This document shows positions 1 through 6,364 of a stretch of 15,331 nt of DNA, piece after piece; positions within the stretch are counted from its first letter, which is position 1, and every line of letters begins with the position of its first letter. The stretch spans positions 1 through 15,331 of the forward strand of contig JAGQUI010000021.1 in assembly GCA_020438595.1 (NCBI GenBank), read 5' to 3'. The translations under genes and the position numbers were made by a program. The stretch comes from Propionibacteriaceae bacterium. GTDB taxonomy: Bacteria > Actinomycetota > Actinomycetes > Propionibacteriales > Propionibacteriaceae. The notes under the pieces were generated by a model. It was not told the DNA's origin, ran no database searches, and was given only the letters and a program-made list of their open reading frames with translations.

Positions 1-361
1 GCTGGAACTGCGGCAGGGCGTCTGCCAGGACTTCGCCCACCTCGCGGTCGGCTGCCTGCGGTCGGTGGGGTTGCCGACCCGGTACGTCAGCGGCTACCTG
101 GAGACGGCGCCCGCGCCGGGGACCGACAAGCTGGAGGGCGCGGACGCGACCCACGCGTGGGCGTCCGTGCTCACCCCGCGGGGCGACTGGCTCGACCTCG
201 ACCCGACCAACGACCACTTCGCGGACTCCCGCTACATCGTCACCGCCTGGGGACGGGACTTCTCCGACGTCTCCCCCCTGCGCGGCGTGGTCTTCACCGA
301 GGCGGCCACGTCCGACCTCGTCGTCGAAGTGGACGTCGACCCGCTGCCCATGGACGCCTGA
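1..361 (+). CDS. Transglutaminase-like family protein, C-terminal part (5' truncated by window edge)
   Basis: The frame is open from base 2 to the TGA at 359-361, so only about 119 C-terminal residues are present and the start lies outside the window. The catalytic triad of the bacterial transglutaminase-like superfamily (COG1305 type) is readable: Cys in GVCQDFAH near the left edge, His in DATHAWASV, and Asp in WLDLDPTND. The segment between Cys and His (LPTRYVSGYLET) and the tail RYIVTAWGRDFSDVSPLRGVVF are typical of the stand-alone cytoplasmic family that follows an N-terminal transglutaminase-N domain. These proteins are predicted cysteine peptidases or amidases acting on isopeptide or peptide bonds; the actual substrate is not known and nothing here indicates it. 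A repeat cluster begins about 30 bp after the stop. Confidence 0.88.
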   Translation, partial: LELRQGVCQDFAHLAVGCLRSVGLPTRYVSGYLETAPAPGTDKLEGADATHAWASVLTPRGDWLDLDPTNDHFADSRYIVTAWGRDFSDVSPLRGVVFTEAATSDLVVEVDVDPLPMDA

Positions 362-390
362 CCAGCACCCGCTGAGGTCCGTCCCTTCCC

Positions 391-570
391 GTTCACGGGG
401 ACTTCACGGGGACGGTTCCCTTCCGGTTCGCGGGGACGGTTCCATTCCGGTTCGCGGGGACGGTTCCATTCCGGTTCGCGAGAACCGTCCCCAATCCGGT
501 TCGCAAGAACCGTCCCCAATCCGGTTCACGGTTCCAATCCGGTTCGCGAGAACCGTCCCCAATCCGGCTC
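391..570. repeat. Intergenic repeat cluster 1 (23-25 bp GGGGACGGTTCC/CCGGTTC family)
   Basis: Most of the gap between the transglutaminase stop and the GH65 start is repeat. Two exact 24-bp direct copies lie at 431-454 and 455-478, with a diverged copy just before them. To the right, the first half-site is inverted (GAACCGTCCCC at 482-492, 507-517 and 550-560) while the second half-site (ATCCGGTTC) keeps its orientation. GGGGACGGTTC at 456-466 pairs perfectly with GAACCGTCCCC at 482-492, giving an 11-bp stem with a 15-nt loop. Open frames across this block only translate the repeat and are not genes. It may act as terminator for the upstream gene. Confidence 0.9.
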
Positions 571-691
571 AGGGGGCCCGGCCGCGTGGGCGTGGGGTAC
601 CGCTATCACGGCGCGTCCTCGATGGGTGCACCCGGAACGGTGTTTTGATCGACTCGACCGGCGCCACCACCGGTCCACCCGAGGAGCGCGC

Positions 692-2881
692 ATGAACGCA
701 GCCGCAATTCCCGAGCCTGCGCCCGACGACGCGGTCTGGACCGTCAACCGGGACGGCTTCGACCCCGGCCGGATCGGCCAGCGCGAAACGATCTTCACGA
801 TCGGCAACGGCAACCTCAGCCTGCGCGGCAGCTTCGAGGAGGGCCACCCGCGGGAGACCGCCGCGTCCTTCATGCACCGGGTCTGGGACGACATGCCCGG
901 GCACGCCACCGAACTGGCGAACCTGCCCCGGTGGTGGGGGCTGGACATCTGGGTCGCCGACCAGCGGGTCCGTCCCGAGGAGGCCTCCGGCAGCCGGCGG
1001 ACGCTCGACCTGCGCACCGGGCTGCTGCACCGCGAGTACGAGTGGCCGCTCGGCTCCGGCGCCGAACTGCGCGTGGTGCACGAACGCTTCACCAGCCTGG
1101 TCGAGCCCTACGGCGCGATGCTGCGCACCCGCCTCGAGGTCACCCGGGGCGAGGTCGAGGTGCGGGTCCGGGTGAGCGCGAGTATGCACGTGGAGAACAC
1201 CGGCCGGTTGCACTGGCGCCTGGTCGGGCAGTCGGTGGGCGAGGACGGCATCTCGCTCGTCGCGGTCACCCGGGCCACCGGCATCCCGGTCGCGGTCGTG
1301 GTGCGTCCGCAGCTGTCGGTCAACGCGGAGCTGGTCCCCGGCGACGCCGACGGGCAGCCCTCGCTCGACTACCGGCTGCGACTGCACGCCGGAACGCCGG
1401 TGGAGTTCGTCCGCAGCGTCGCGGTCGTCCCCGCGATCGACACCACCGTGCCGCTCAACGTGGCCATCGAGGTCGCCGACCGGCTGGACGCGCAGGGCTG
1501 GGCCGGCGCACTGGCCGCGTCCAGCCGGGCGTGGGCGCAGGTGTGGGCCGAGTGCGACGTCGAGATCGACGGGGACGCCGAGGCCCAATTGGCCGTCCGG
1601 TTCAGCCTGTTCCAACTGATCAGTGCCGCGCCCCGGTTCACCGAGGACGCCAGCATCGGCGCGAAGACCCTGTCCGGCTACGGCTACCGGCACCACGTGT
1701 TCTGGGACACCGAGTCGTTCATGCTCCCGTTCTTCACCTTCACCCAGCCCGACATCGCCCGCAACATGCTCGCCTACCGGTGCCAGCGGCTCGCCGGGGC
1801 CCGCGCGAAGGCCGTCGAAGGCGGCTACGCGGGCGCGCAGTTCCCCTGGGAGAGCGCGGCGACGGGGGTCGAGGTCACGCCGGCCTGGATCGAGGACCTG
1901 ATCGATCCGCGCAAGCGGATGCGGGTGTGGTCCGCCGACCTGGAGGTGCACATCACGGCCGACATCGCGTTCGCAGTGATGCAGTACTGGGAGGCGACCG
2001 GCGACCACGCGTTCCTCGGCGAGCAGGGCGCGGAGTTGATCGTGGAAGGGGCGCGCTTCTGGGCGTCCCGGGTGGCCGGCGACGCGGACGGCAGATACCA
2101 CCTGCGCGACGTGGTGGGCCCGGACGAGTACCACGAGCACGTCGACGACAACGCCTACACGAACCTGATGGCGGCCTGGCACCTGCGCACCGCCGGCCTG
2201 GTGCTCGGGTGGCTGGAGCGGACCGCCCCGACCGCTGCCGAGCGCCTGGTCGCGCGGCTGGGGCTCGCCAAGGGGGAGCGCGCGTACTGGGCCGAGGTCG
2301 CGACCGGGCTGGCCAGGCCGCGCGAGGTGAACGGGGTGATGGAGCAGTTCGCCGGTTACTTCGACCTGGCCGACGTCGACTATGCGAAGCTGCGCAACCC
2401 GTCCCGGACCCTGTCCATGCAGGTGCTGCACGGCGCCGAGGGCGTCCAGCGGACCCGCACGGTGAAGCAGCCCGACGTGCTGATGCTGGCCTTCCAGCTG
2501 CCCGAGCTGTTCACGGCCGAGTCGCTGGCGGACAACCACCACTACTACGACACCCGGACCGACCACGAGCACGGCTCGAGTCTGGGGCCCGCCGTGAGCG
2601 CGGCGATCGCGGCCCGGGCCGGTGACCCGGGCAGGGCGTACGCGCACTTCCTGAGCGCGGCCCGCACGGATCTGGAGGACGTGCGCGGCAATGCGTCCGA
2701 CGGTATCCACGGCGCGACCGCGGGCGGCCTGTGGCAGGCGATCGTGTTCGGGTTCGCCGGCCTCCGGCTGACCAGGGACGGCTGGACTGTCGACCCGCAC
2801 CTGCCGGAGGACTGGACGCGGCTGAAGTTCACCTTCCGCCATCGCGGCTCCCGACAGGTCGTCGAACTCACCAACGAGTAG
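692..2881 (+). CDS. Glycoside hydrolase family 65 protein, probable disaccharide phosphorylase (kojibiose/maltose/trehalose type)
   Basis: A 729-residue cytoplasmic enzyme predicted to cleave an alpha-glucosyl disaccharide with inorganic phosphate, giving beta-glucose-1-phosphate and glucose. Family hallmarks in order: N-terminal GNGNLSLRGSFEEG; FWDTESF at residues 337-343; GPDEYHEHVDDNAYTN with the predicted general-acid Glu479; VKQPDVLML; HGSSLG starting at His627, matching the phosphate-binding loop of the phosphorylases and arguing against a plain hydrolase; and GGLWQAIVFGFAGLRL in the terminal part. The start is ATG 692, chosen because GAGGAG (681-686) sits 5 nt upstream; an in-frame GTG at 626 would add 22 unlikely residues. 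Length fits the family. The exact disaccharide cannot be read from sequence. No beta-phosphoglucomutase or sugar transporter lies beside it, and no convincing promoter was seen in 571-691. Confidence 0.9.
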   Translation: MNAAAIPEPAPDDAVWTVNRDGFDPGRIGQRETIFTIGNGNLSLRGSFEEGHPRETAASFMHRVWDDMPGHATELANLPRWWGLDIWVADQRVRPEEASGSRRTLDLRTGLLHREYEWPLGSGAELRVVHERFTSLVEPYGAMLRTRLEVTRGEVEVRVRVSASMHVENTGRLHWRLVGQSVGEDGISLVAVTRATGIPVAVVVRPQLSVNAELVPGDADGQPSLDYRLRLHAGTPVEFVRSVAVVPAIDTTVPLNVAIEVADRLDAQGWAGALAASSRAWAQVWAECDVEIDGDAEAQLAVRFSLFQLISAAPRFTEDASIGAKTLSGYGYRHHVFWDTESFMLPFFTFTQPDIARNMLAYRCQRLAGARAKAVEGGYAGAQFPWESAATGVEVTPAWIEDLIDPRKRMRVWSADLEVHITADIAFAVMQYWEATGDHAFLGEQGAELIVEGARFWASRVAGDADGRYHLRDVVGPDEYHEHVDDNAYTNLMAAWHLRTAGLVLGWLERTAPTAAERLVARLGLAKGERAYWAEVATGLARPREVNGVMEQFAGYFDLADVDYAKLRNPSRTLSMQVLHGAEGVQRTRTVKQPDVLMLAFQLPELFTAESLADNHHYYDTRTDHEHGSSLGPAVSAAIAARAGDPGRAYAHFLSAARTDLEDVRGNASDGIHGATAGGLWQAIVFGFAGLRLTRDGWTVDPHLPEDWTRLKFTFRHRGSRQVVELTNE

Positions 2882-2896
2882 CCGTCCCGGCCGGCC

Positions 2897-2928
2897 GAAC
2901 CGTCCCCCTCCCGCACAGGGGACGGTTC
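2897..2928 (+). terminator. Hairpin terminator after the GH65 gene, formed from repeat half-sites
   Basis: GAACCGTCCCC (2897-2907) and GGGGACGGTTC (2918-2928) form a perfect 11-bp stem with a 10-nt loop, 15 nt after the GH65 stop and followed by CTTTCC. It has the shape of an intrinsic terminator with a weak U-tract, and it is the left boundary of repeat cluster 2. The terminator function is inferred. Confidence 0.6.
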
Positions 2929-3106
2929 CTTTCCGGTTCACATGGTCTGTCCCCATTCCGGTTCACATGGTCTGTCCCCATTCCGGTTCGCGGGGACGGT
3001 TCCTTTCTGGTTCAAGCCTCCGACAAGGGAGAACGGGTGAACCGGAATGGAACCGTCCCCGCGAACAGAAAGGAACCGTCCCCGCGACCGGAAAGGAACC
3101 GTCCCC
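2897..3106. repeat. Intergenic repeat cluster 2, long palindromic element between convergent genes
   Basis: Lies between the GH65 gene and the convergent Hsp70-family gene. An outer inverted repeat (2918-2937 with 3087-3106) is perfect over 20 bp. An inner pair of 28-nt arms (2987-3014 and 3038-3065) has two mismatches around a 23-nt centre (3015-3037) containing CCTCCGACAAGGG. Two direct copies of a variant unit (TGGTCTGTCCCC followed by ATTCCGGTTC) occupy about 2942-2990. The central module recurs almost unchanged in cluster 4. The palindromic layout would work as a bidirectional terminator for the two converging genes. Confidence 0.9.
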
Positions 3107-3137
3107 GAACCTCGGGCCCCGAACCTCGCGGGCGGAA

Positions 3138-4643
3138 TCAGAGGCCGAGTCCGTAGACCTGGCTGAAGCCCGTGTCGAGGTCGGTCAGGCGGACGCTGAC
3201 GATGCCGTTGACGTCGATCCGGTAGGACTCCTCGACCATCGGGCCGTGATCCCAGCGCTCCACGGGCACGGCGTCGAGCACATAGCGGCCCTGCAACGCC
3301 GGGTCGAACGGGAACCGCACCTCGGCGAAGGGCGCGAGGTCACCACGCGGCTCGCCGTCCGCGTCCACCCCGGCGTACTCGACGAACCGGAACCAGCCCA
3401 CGTTGTGCGCGGCCCGGTAGCGCCTGGTGACGATGAGCTCGCCGTGGCCGGGCAGTGCGGTGTTGCGATCGACGAGCTGGTCGAAGCCCACCGCGCGCCC
3501 CGCGTCCAACTCCCGGAAGACCCCGAACCCGCGCCACAGCCGGTCGGTCAGGGCGTACCCGGACGCCGGGTCGGCCGCGATCGCCAGCCCGATCGCCGTG
3601 GACGCCGCAGGGTACGGCGAGCGGTGCACCCGCCGCCCGAACCGTTCCCGCAGCAGTCGCGGCACCAACGGCAGGCCGCTGCCGCCGCCGACCAGGTAGA
3701 TCCCGGCCACCTGCCCGCCGATGGTGTCCACCTCGTCGTCCAGGTCGGTGACGAGCGGCGCCATCGCGTCCAGGCTCGCCTGTACCAGACCGGTCGCGGC
3801 GGCGTAGAAGTCGTCGACGGCGATCGTCGCCGGCCGCCCGCCGGCCTCGACGCCGATCCGCTTCGACTGCGGACTGAGCCGCTCCTTCGCCTCCCGGCAC
3901 TCCTCCAGGAGCCGACGCTGCTCGGCCTCGTCCAGCTCGGGACGCCCGGCCGCCTCCCGCGCCAGTCCGGCCAGCACCTGGTCGAAGTCGTCCCCGCCGA
4001 GCCGGTTCACGCCCACCGAGCCGACCACGTCGTGGCGGACACCGGCAACCTCGACCAGGGACGCATCGAAGGTGCCGCCCCCGAGGTCGTACACCAGCAC
4101 CTGGTTCCGCCGCGAGTTGAGTGTGCGGCCCTGGCGGTGGGTGTACTCGAATCCCGCCGCCGACGGCTCGTTGACCAGCCCGGACACCTCGAAACCTGCC
4201 TGCCGGAACGCCTCAAGGGTGATGAATCGCTGCGCCCCCAGGGCGTGTGCGGGCACCGAGACCACCGTCGTGCGGGCCTTCGCGGCGAGGAACTCCGGAC
4301 CGATGTTCGACGCGTCGCCGAGCGCGGTGCGCAGCGCGGAGAGGAAGCCGGTCAGCACCGACAGCAGCGGGAACGTCGCGTCCCCGACCCGCACCGGGGT
4401 GTCCGCGCCGACCGACGGCTCGCCGAGCAGCCGCTTCACCGAACGCAGGTAGTCCGCGCCACCGCGCGCTGCGGCCAGGGCCTCGAAGCCGTAGACGAGG
4501 CGGGTGCCCTGCAGCGCGACCAGGGAGGGGAAGTACTCGTGGCTGTCGCCCTCGGTGTCGACGAAGTCGACCACCGGGTAGTTGCCCCGGTCCGCATGGG
4601 CGACGATGGTGCGAGTGGTTCCGAAGTCGACGCCGAGTTGCAT
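3138..4643 (-). CDS. Hsp70-family (DnaK-like) ATPase with non-canonical C-terminal domain
   Basis: A 501-residue protein with a complete Hsp70/actin-fold nucleotide-binding domain: phosphate-1 loop GVDFGTT (residues 4-10), the catalytic-lysine region SVKRLLG (Lys70), NEPSAAGFEY (158-167), phosphate-2 YDLGGGTFD (185-193), GGDDFD (216-221) and the adenosine motif GIYLVGGGSGLP (314-325). After about residue 357 it does not look like the DnaK substrate-binding domain: the last ~145 residues look beta-rich, and there is no helical lid and no C-terminal EEVD or Gly-rich tail. It is shorter than DnaK (about 600-640 residues) and has no dnaJ, grpE or hspR beside it, so it is not the housekeeping chaperone. 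Client and role are unknown. The ATG directly follows a leaderless-type promoter. It faces the GH65 gene convergently across repeat cluster 2. Confidence 0.9.
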   Translation of the reverse strand: MQLGVDFGTTRTIVAHADRGNYPVVDFVDTEGDSHEYFPSLVALQGTRLVYGFEALAAARGGADYLRSVKRLLGEPSVGADTPVRVGDATFPLLSVLTGFLSALRTALGDASNIGPEFLAAKARTTVVSVPAHALGAQRFITLEAFRQAGFEVSGLVNEPSAAGFEYTHRQGRTLNSRRNQVLVYDLGGGTFDASLVEVAGVRHDVVGSVGVNRLGGDDFDQVLAGLAREAAGRPELDEAEQRRLLEECREAKERLSPQSKRIGVEAGGRPATIAVDDFYAAATGLVQASLDAMAPLVTDLDDEVDTIGGQVAGIYLVGGGSGLPLVPRLLRERFGRRVHRSPYPAASTAIGLAIAADPASGYALTDRLWRGFGVFRELDAGRAVGFDQLVDRNTALPGHGELIVTRRYRAAHNVGWFRFVEYAGVDADGEPRGDLAPFAEVRFPFDPALQGRYVLDAVPVERWDHGPMVEESYRIDVNGIVSVRLTDLDTGFSQVYGLGL

Positions 4644-4655
4644 GACCGCAACCTA
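4644..4655 (-). promoter_or_regulatory. Leaderless-type -10 element for the Hsp70-family gene
   Basis: On the minus strand, TAGGTT (4655-4650) is followed by exactly 6 nt (GCGGTC) and then the ATG. In actinomycetes TANNNT placed 6-7 nt before a start codon is the signature of leaderless transcription, with the ATG as +1. No good Shine-Dalgarno sequence sits at normal spacing, which supports this reading. There is no recognisable -35. Confidence 0.6.
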
Positions 4656-4797
4656 ACCCGACTGGAGTCCTCCCCGGTACCGCGCCCGCGCTCCGGGAGG
4701 CGCCGCCGGCCGACTCGCCCGAGCCCACGTGAACCCACGCGGTCCCACACGTAACAATCTGGTGCTTTTCCGGCGGGGCGGCCGGCGGAGGTGGAGG

Positions 4798-5334
4798 ATG
4801 GATCGCATGGTTCCGGTGATCGGGGGTTCGGACGCGCCGTGCCGTGTCTGCCACCAGGTCCACCGCAGCCTGAACCGCGTCCTCGGCACTTCCGCACCCG
4901 ACGCGTGGCTGTCGGTCAGCGAGGGGGAGCGGCTGGAGGCCGAACTCACCCCGGACGTCTGCATCCTCCCCCACCAGGGCGTGACCAGGCACTTCATCCG
5001 CGGGCACATCCAGTTGCCCGTCGTCGACCCCGAGCCGGACGTGTTCGTCTGGTCGGTGTGGGTGGAGGTGGACGAGGACTCCATGGCCACCATCGCCCGC
5101 ACCTGGAGCGATCCGAACCGGGCGGCGAACGCCCCGTTGACCGGTCGGCTGGCCACCGAGTTGCCCTACGAGCAGCCCACCCGCGGCCTGCAGATCACCA
5201 TCTACACCCGGGACCCGGGCATGACGCCGCTGCTGATGCTCTCCTCGGGTTCGGGCCACACCCTCGCCGCCGAACAGCGCAACGGGGTCTCGCTGCACCG
5301 GGTCGCGGAGTTCTCCGAGCTCGTCCAGCGTTGA
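4798..5334 (+). CDS. DUF2199-like protein
   Basis: A 178-residue soluble protein matching the DUF2199 pattern: an N-terminal CRVCHQVH cluster (possible metal ligands), a DAWLSVSEGERL segment, TPDVCILPHQGVTRHFIRGHIQLPV, then VFVWSVWVEVDEDSM and a C-terminal GLQITIYTRDPGMTPLL block. No biochemical function is established for this family, to my knowledge. The start is ATG 4798, preceded by GGAGG at 4787-4791 with 6-nt spacing. A second GGAGG (4793-4797) could instead serve the ATG at 4807. An in-frame upstream GTG at 4729 is unlikely because it lacks these signals. The next gene begins 7 bp after this stop, so the two are probably co-transcribed. Confidence 0.82.
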   Translation: MDRMVPVIGGSDAPCRVCHQVHRSLNRVLGTSAPDAWLSVSEGERLEAELTPDVCILPHQGVTRHFIRGHIQLPVVDPEPDVFVWSVWVEVDEDSMATIARTWSDPNRAANAPLTGRLATELPYEQPTRGLQITIYTRDPGMTPLLMLSSGSGHTLAAEQRNGVSLHRVAEFSELVQR

Positions 5335-5341
5335 CCAGGGC

Positions 5342-6046
5342 ATGAGCGACTTCTTCCAGATCTTCAACCCCGGACTGCGGCACACGCGCGAGCAGCAGGA
5401 CCTCGAGAAGATGCTCGTCGTCGAGGCCGACAAGGGTGGCACCGGGCCGAAGCCGCTCGACCTCGACTCCGGGTCGGTGGTGCTGCGGATGCCGTCGGGT
5501 GCCTATCCTGAGCCGATGCAGACCCCGCAGGCACCCGAGCCCGACGACAAGGACTGGACGTTCGTGCTGGATCGTCCCTGCCCCGAGTGCGGCTACCTCG
5601 CCGCGGACGTGGACGCGCACGACCTGCCCGCCCTGGTGCGGGATGCCGCGGCACCGTGGGCGGAGGTCCTGGCCCGGCCGGACGCGACCGCCCGACCCGC
5701 GCCGCAGGTGTGGTCGCCGCTGGAGTACGGCTGCCACGTGCGCGACGTGCTGCGCATCTTCACCGCCCGCAACCGGCTGATCCGCGCCGAGGAGAACCCG
5801 CTGTTCCCCAACTGGGACCAGGACGAGACCGCGATCGCCGAGCGCTACTGGGAGCAGGATCCGGCGACGGTCGCCGCGGAGATCGCCGCGGCCGGCGAGG
5901 AGAACGCTGCGGCCTGGTCCGACGTCGCGGAGCCCGAGTGGAGGCGTCCCGGCACCCGCAGCAACGGCTCGGAGTTCACCCTGGACACGCTCGGCCGCTA
6001 CATGCTGCACGACCTCGTCCACCACCTGCACGACGTCGGCGCGTAG
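5342..6046 (+). CDS. DUF6191-like N-terminal segment fused in frame to a DinB-like protein
   Basis: One uninterrupted 234-residue frame with two parts. Residues 1 to about 53 (FFQIFNPGLRHTREQQD ... LDLDSGSVVLRMP) resemble the whole of small actinobacterial DUF6191 proteins. From Met59 (ATG 5516) onward it resembles a complete actinobacterial DinB-like protein: DKDWTFVLDRPCPECGYLAA, SPLEYGCHVRDVLRIF, PLFPNWDQDETAIAERYWEQDP and C-terminal RYMLHDLVHHLHDVG. The histidines in GCHVRDV, MLHD and VHHLHD would form the DinB metal site. DinB-fold proteins are small four-helix metal-dependent transferases (e.g. mycothiol- or bacillithiol-linked); the reaction here is unknown. An internal leaderless-type promoter sits just before ATG 5516, so the DinB part (5516-6046) may also be made alone. 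ATG 5342 has only a weak SD (AGGGC) and may be coupled to the upstream gene. Confidence 0.8.
   Translation: MSDFFQIFNPGLRHTREQQDLEKMLVVEADKGGTGPKPLDLDSGSVVLRMPSGAYPEPMQTPQAPEPDDKDWTFVLDRPCPECGYLAADVDAHDLPALVRDAAAPWAEVLARPDATARPAPQVWSPLEYGCHVRDVLRIFTARNRLIRAEENPLFPNWDQDETAIAERYWEQDPATVAAEIAAAGEENAAAWSDVAEPEWRRPGTRSNGSEFTLDTLGRYMLHDLVHHLHDVGA
5504..5515 (+). promoter_or_regulatory. Possible internal leaderless promoter for the DinB-like domain
   Basis: TATCCT (5504-5509) plus 6 nt (GAGCCG) runs directly into the in-frame ATG at 5516, the position where stand-alone DinB-like relatives begin. It lies at the junction of the two fused parts. The geometry equals that of the other leaderless-type starts in this window. 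A chance match is possible because the element lies in coding sequence. Confidence 0.4.
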
Positions 6047-6064
6047 GGCCCGTCGGCCGGTCGA

Positions 6065-6087
6065 GTCCCCGCCCGCTGCACGGGGAC
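6065..6087 (+). terminator. Hairpin terminator after the DinB-like gene
   Basis: GTCCCCG (6065-6071) and CGGGGAC (6081-6087) form a 7-bp GC-rich stem with a 9-nt loop, 18 nt after the stop, followed by the T-rich GGTTCTTGTTT. The right arm is the first unit of repeat cluster 3, so termination again appears to be supplied by the repeat family. Confidence 0.5.
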
Positions 6088-6351
6088 GGTTCTTGTTTCG
6101 GTTCAAGGGGACGGTTCTGGTTTCGGTTCGCGGGGACGGTTCCTTTCCGGTTCAAGGAACCGTCCCCATTCCGGTTCAGAGATCCGTCCCCATTCCGGTT
6201 CACTGTTGCTCGGTCGCTTGTCAGCGCCTGAACGGAAGAAGAACCGTCCCCGCGAACCGGAAGGAACCGTCCCCGCGAACCGGAAGGAACCGTCCCCGCG
6301 AACCGGAAGGAACCGTCCCCGCGAACGGGAAAGGAACCGTCCCCGCGAACC
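6065..6351. repeat. Intergenic repeat cluster 3, inverted arrays between convergent genes
   Basis: Lies between the DinB-like gene and the convergent patatin gene. The left side carries direct units in GGGGACGGTTC orientation (starting about 6082, 6107 and 6132). GGGGACGGTTCC (6132-6143) pairs perfectly with GGAACCGTCCCC (6156-6167), a 12-bp stem with 12-nt loop. The right side is a five-copy direct array in the opposite orientation, starting at 6241, 6264, 6287, 6310 and 6334 (period 23, then 24). The ~70-nt centre (about 6168-6240) differs from that of clusters 2 and 4. The whole block can fold into one very long hairpin. Confidence 0.9.
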
Positions 6352-6364
6352 AACGCGTGGATGC

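Noticed and set aside
391..570. Insertion-sequence remnant
   Set aside because: No transposase frame, no target-site duplication and no fixed ends are visible; only the repeat units themselves.
571..691. Promoter or sugar-responsive operator for the GH65 gene
   Set aside because: TATCAC and TTGATC-like words occur, but none with acceptable -35/-10 spacing and no convincing palindrome was found.
569..2956. 795-residue open frame on the minus strand opposite the GH65 gene
   Set aside because: It is antisense to a gene with full family motifs, has low-complexity His/Arg/Pro/Gly-rich composition typical of high-GC shadow frames, and its start lies in the repeat cluster.
2967..4754. 595-residue plus-strand frame opposite the Hsp70-family gene
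   Set aside because: It begins by translating the repeat cluster and then runs antisense to the Hsp70 motifs; no protein family is recognisable.
6241..6351. CRISPR-like short regular array
   Set aside because: The 23-bp units are contiguous with no unique spacers and no cas genes are nearby; it is a simple tandem repeat.
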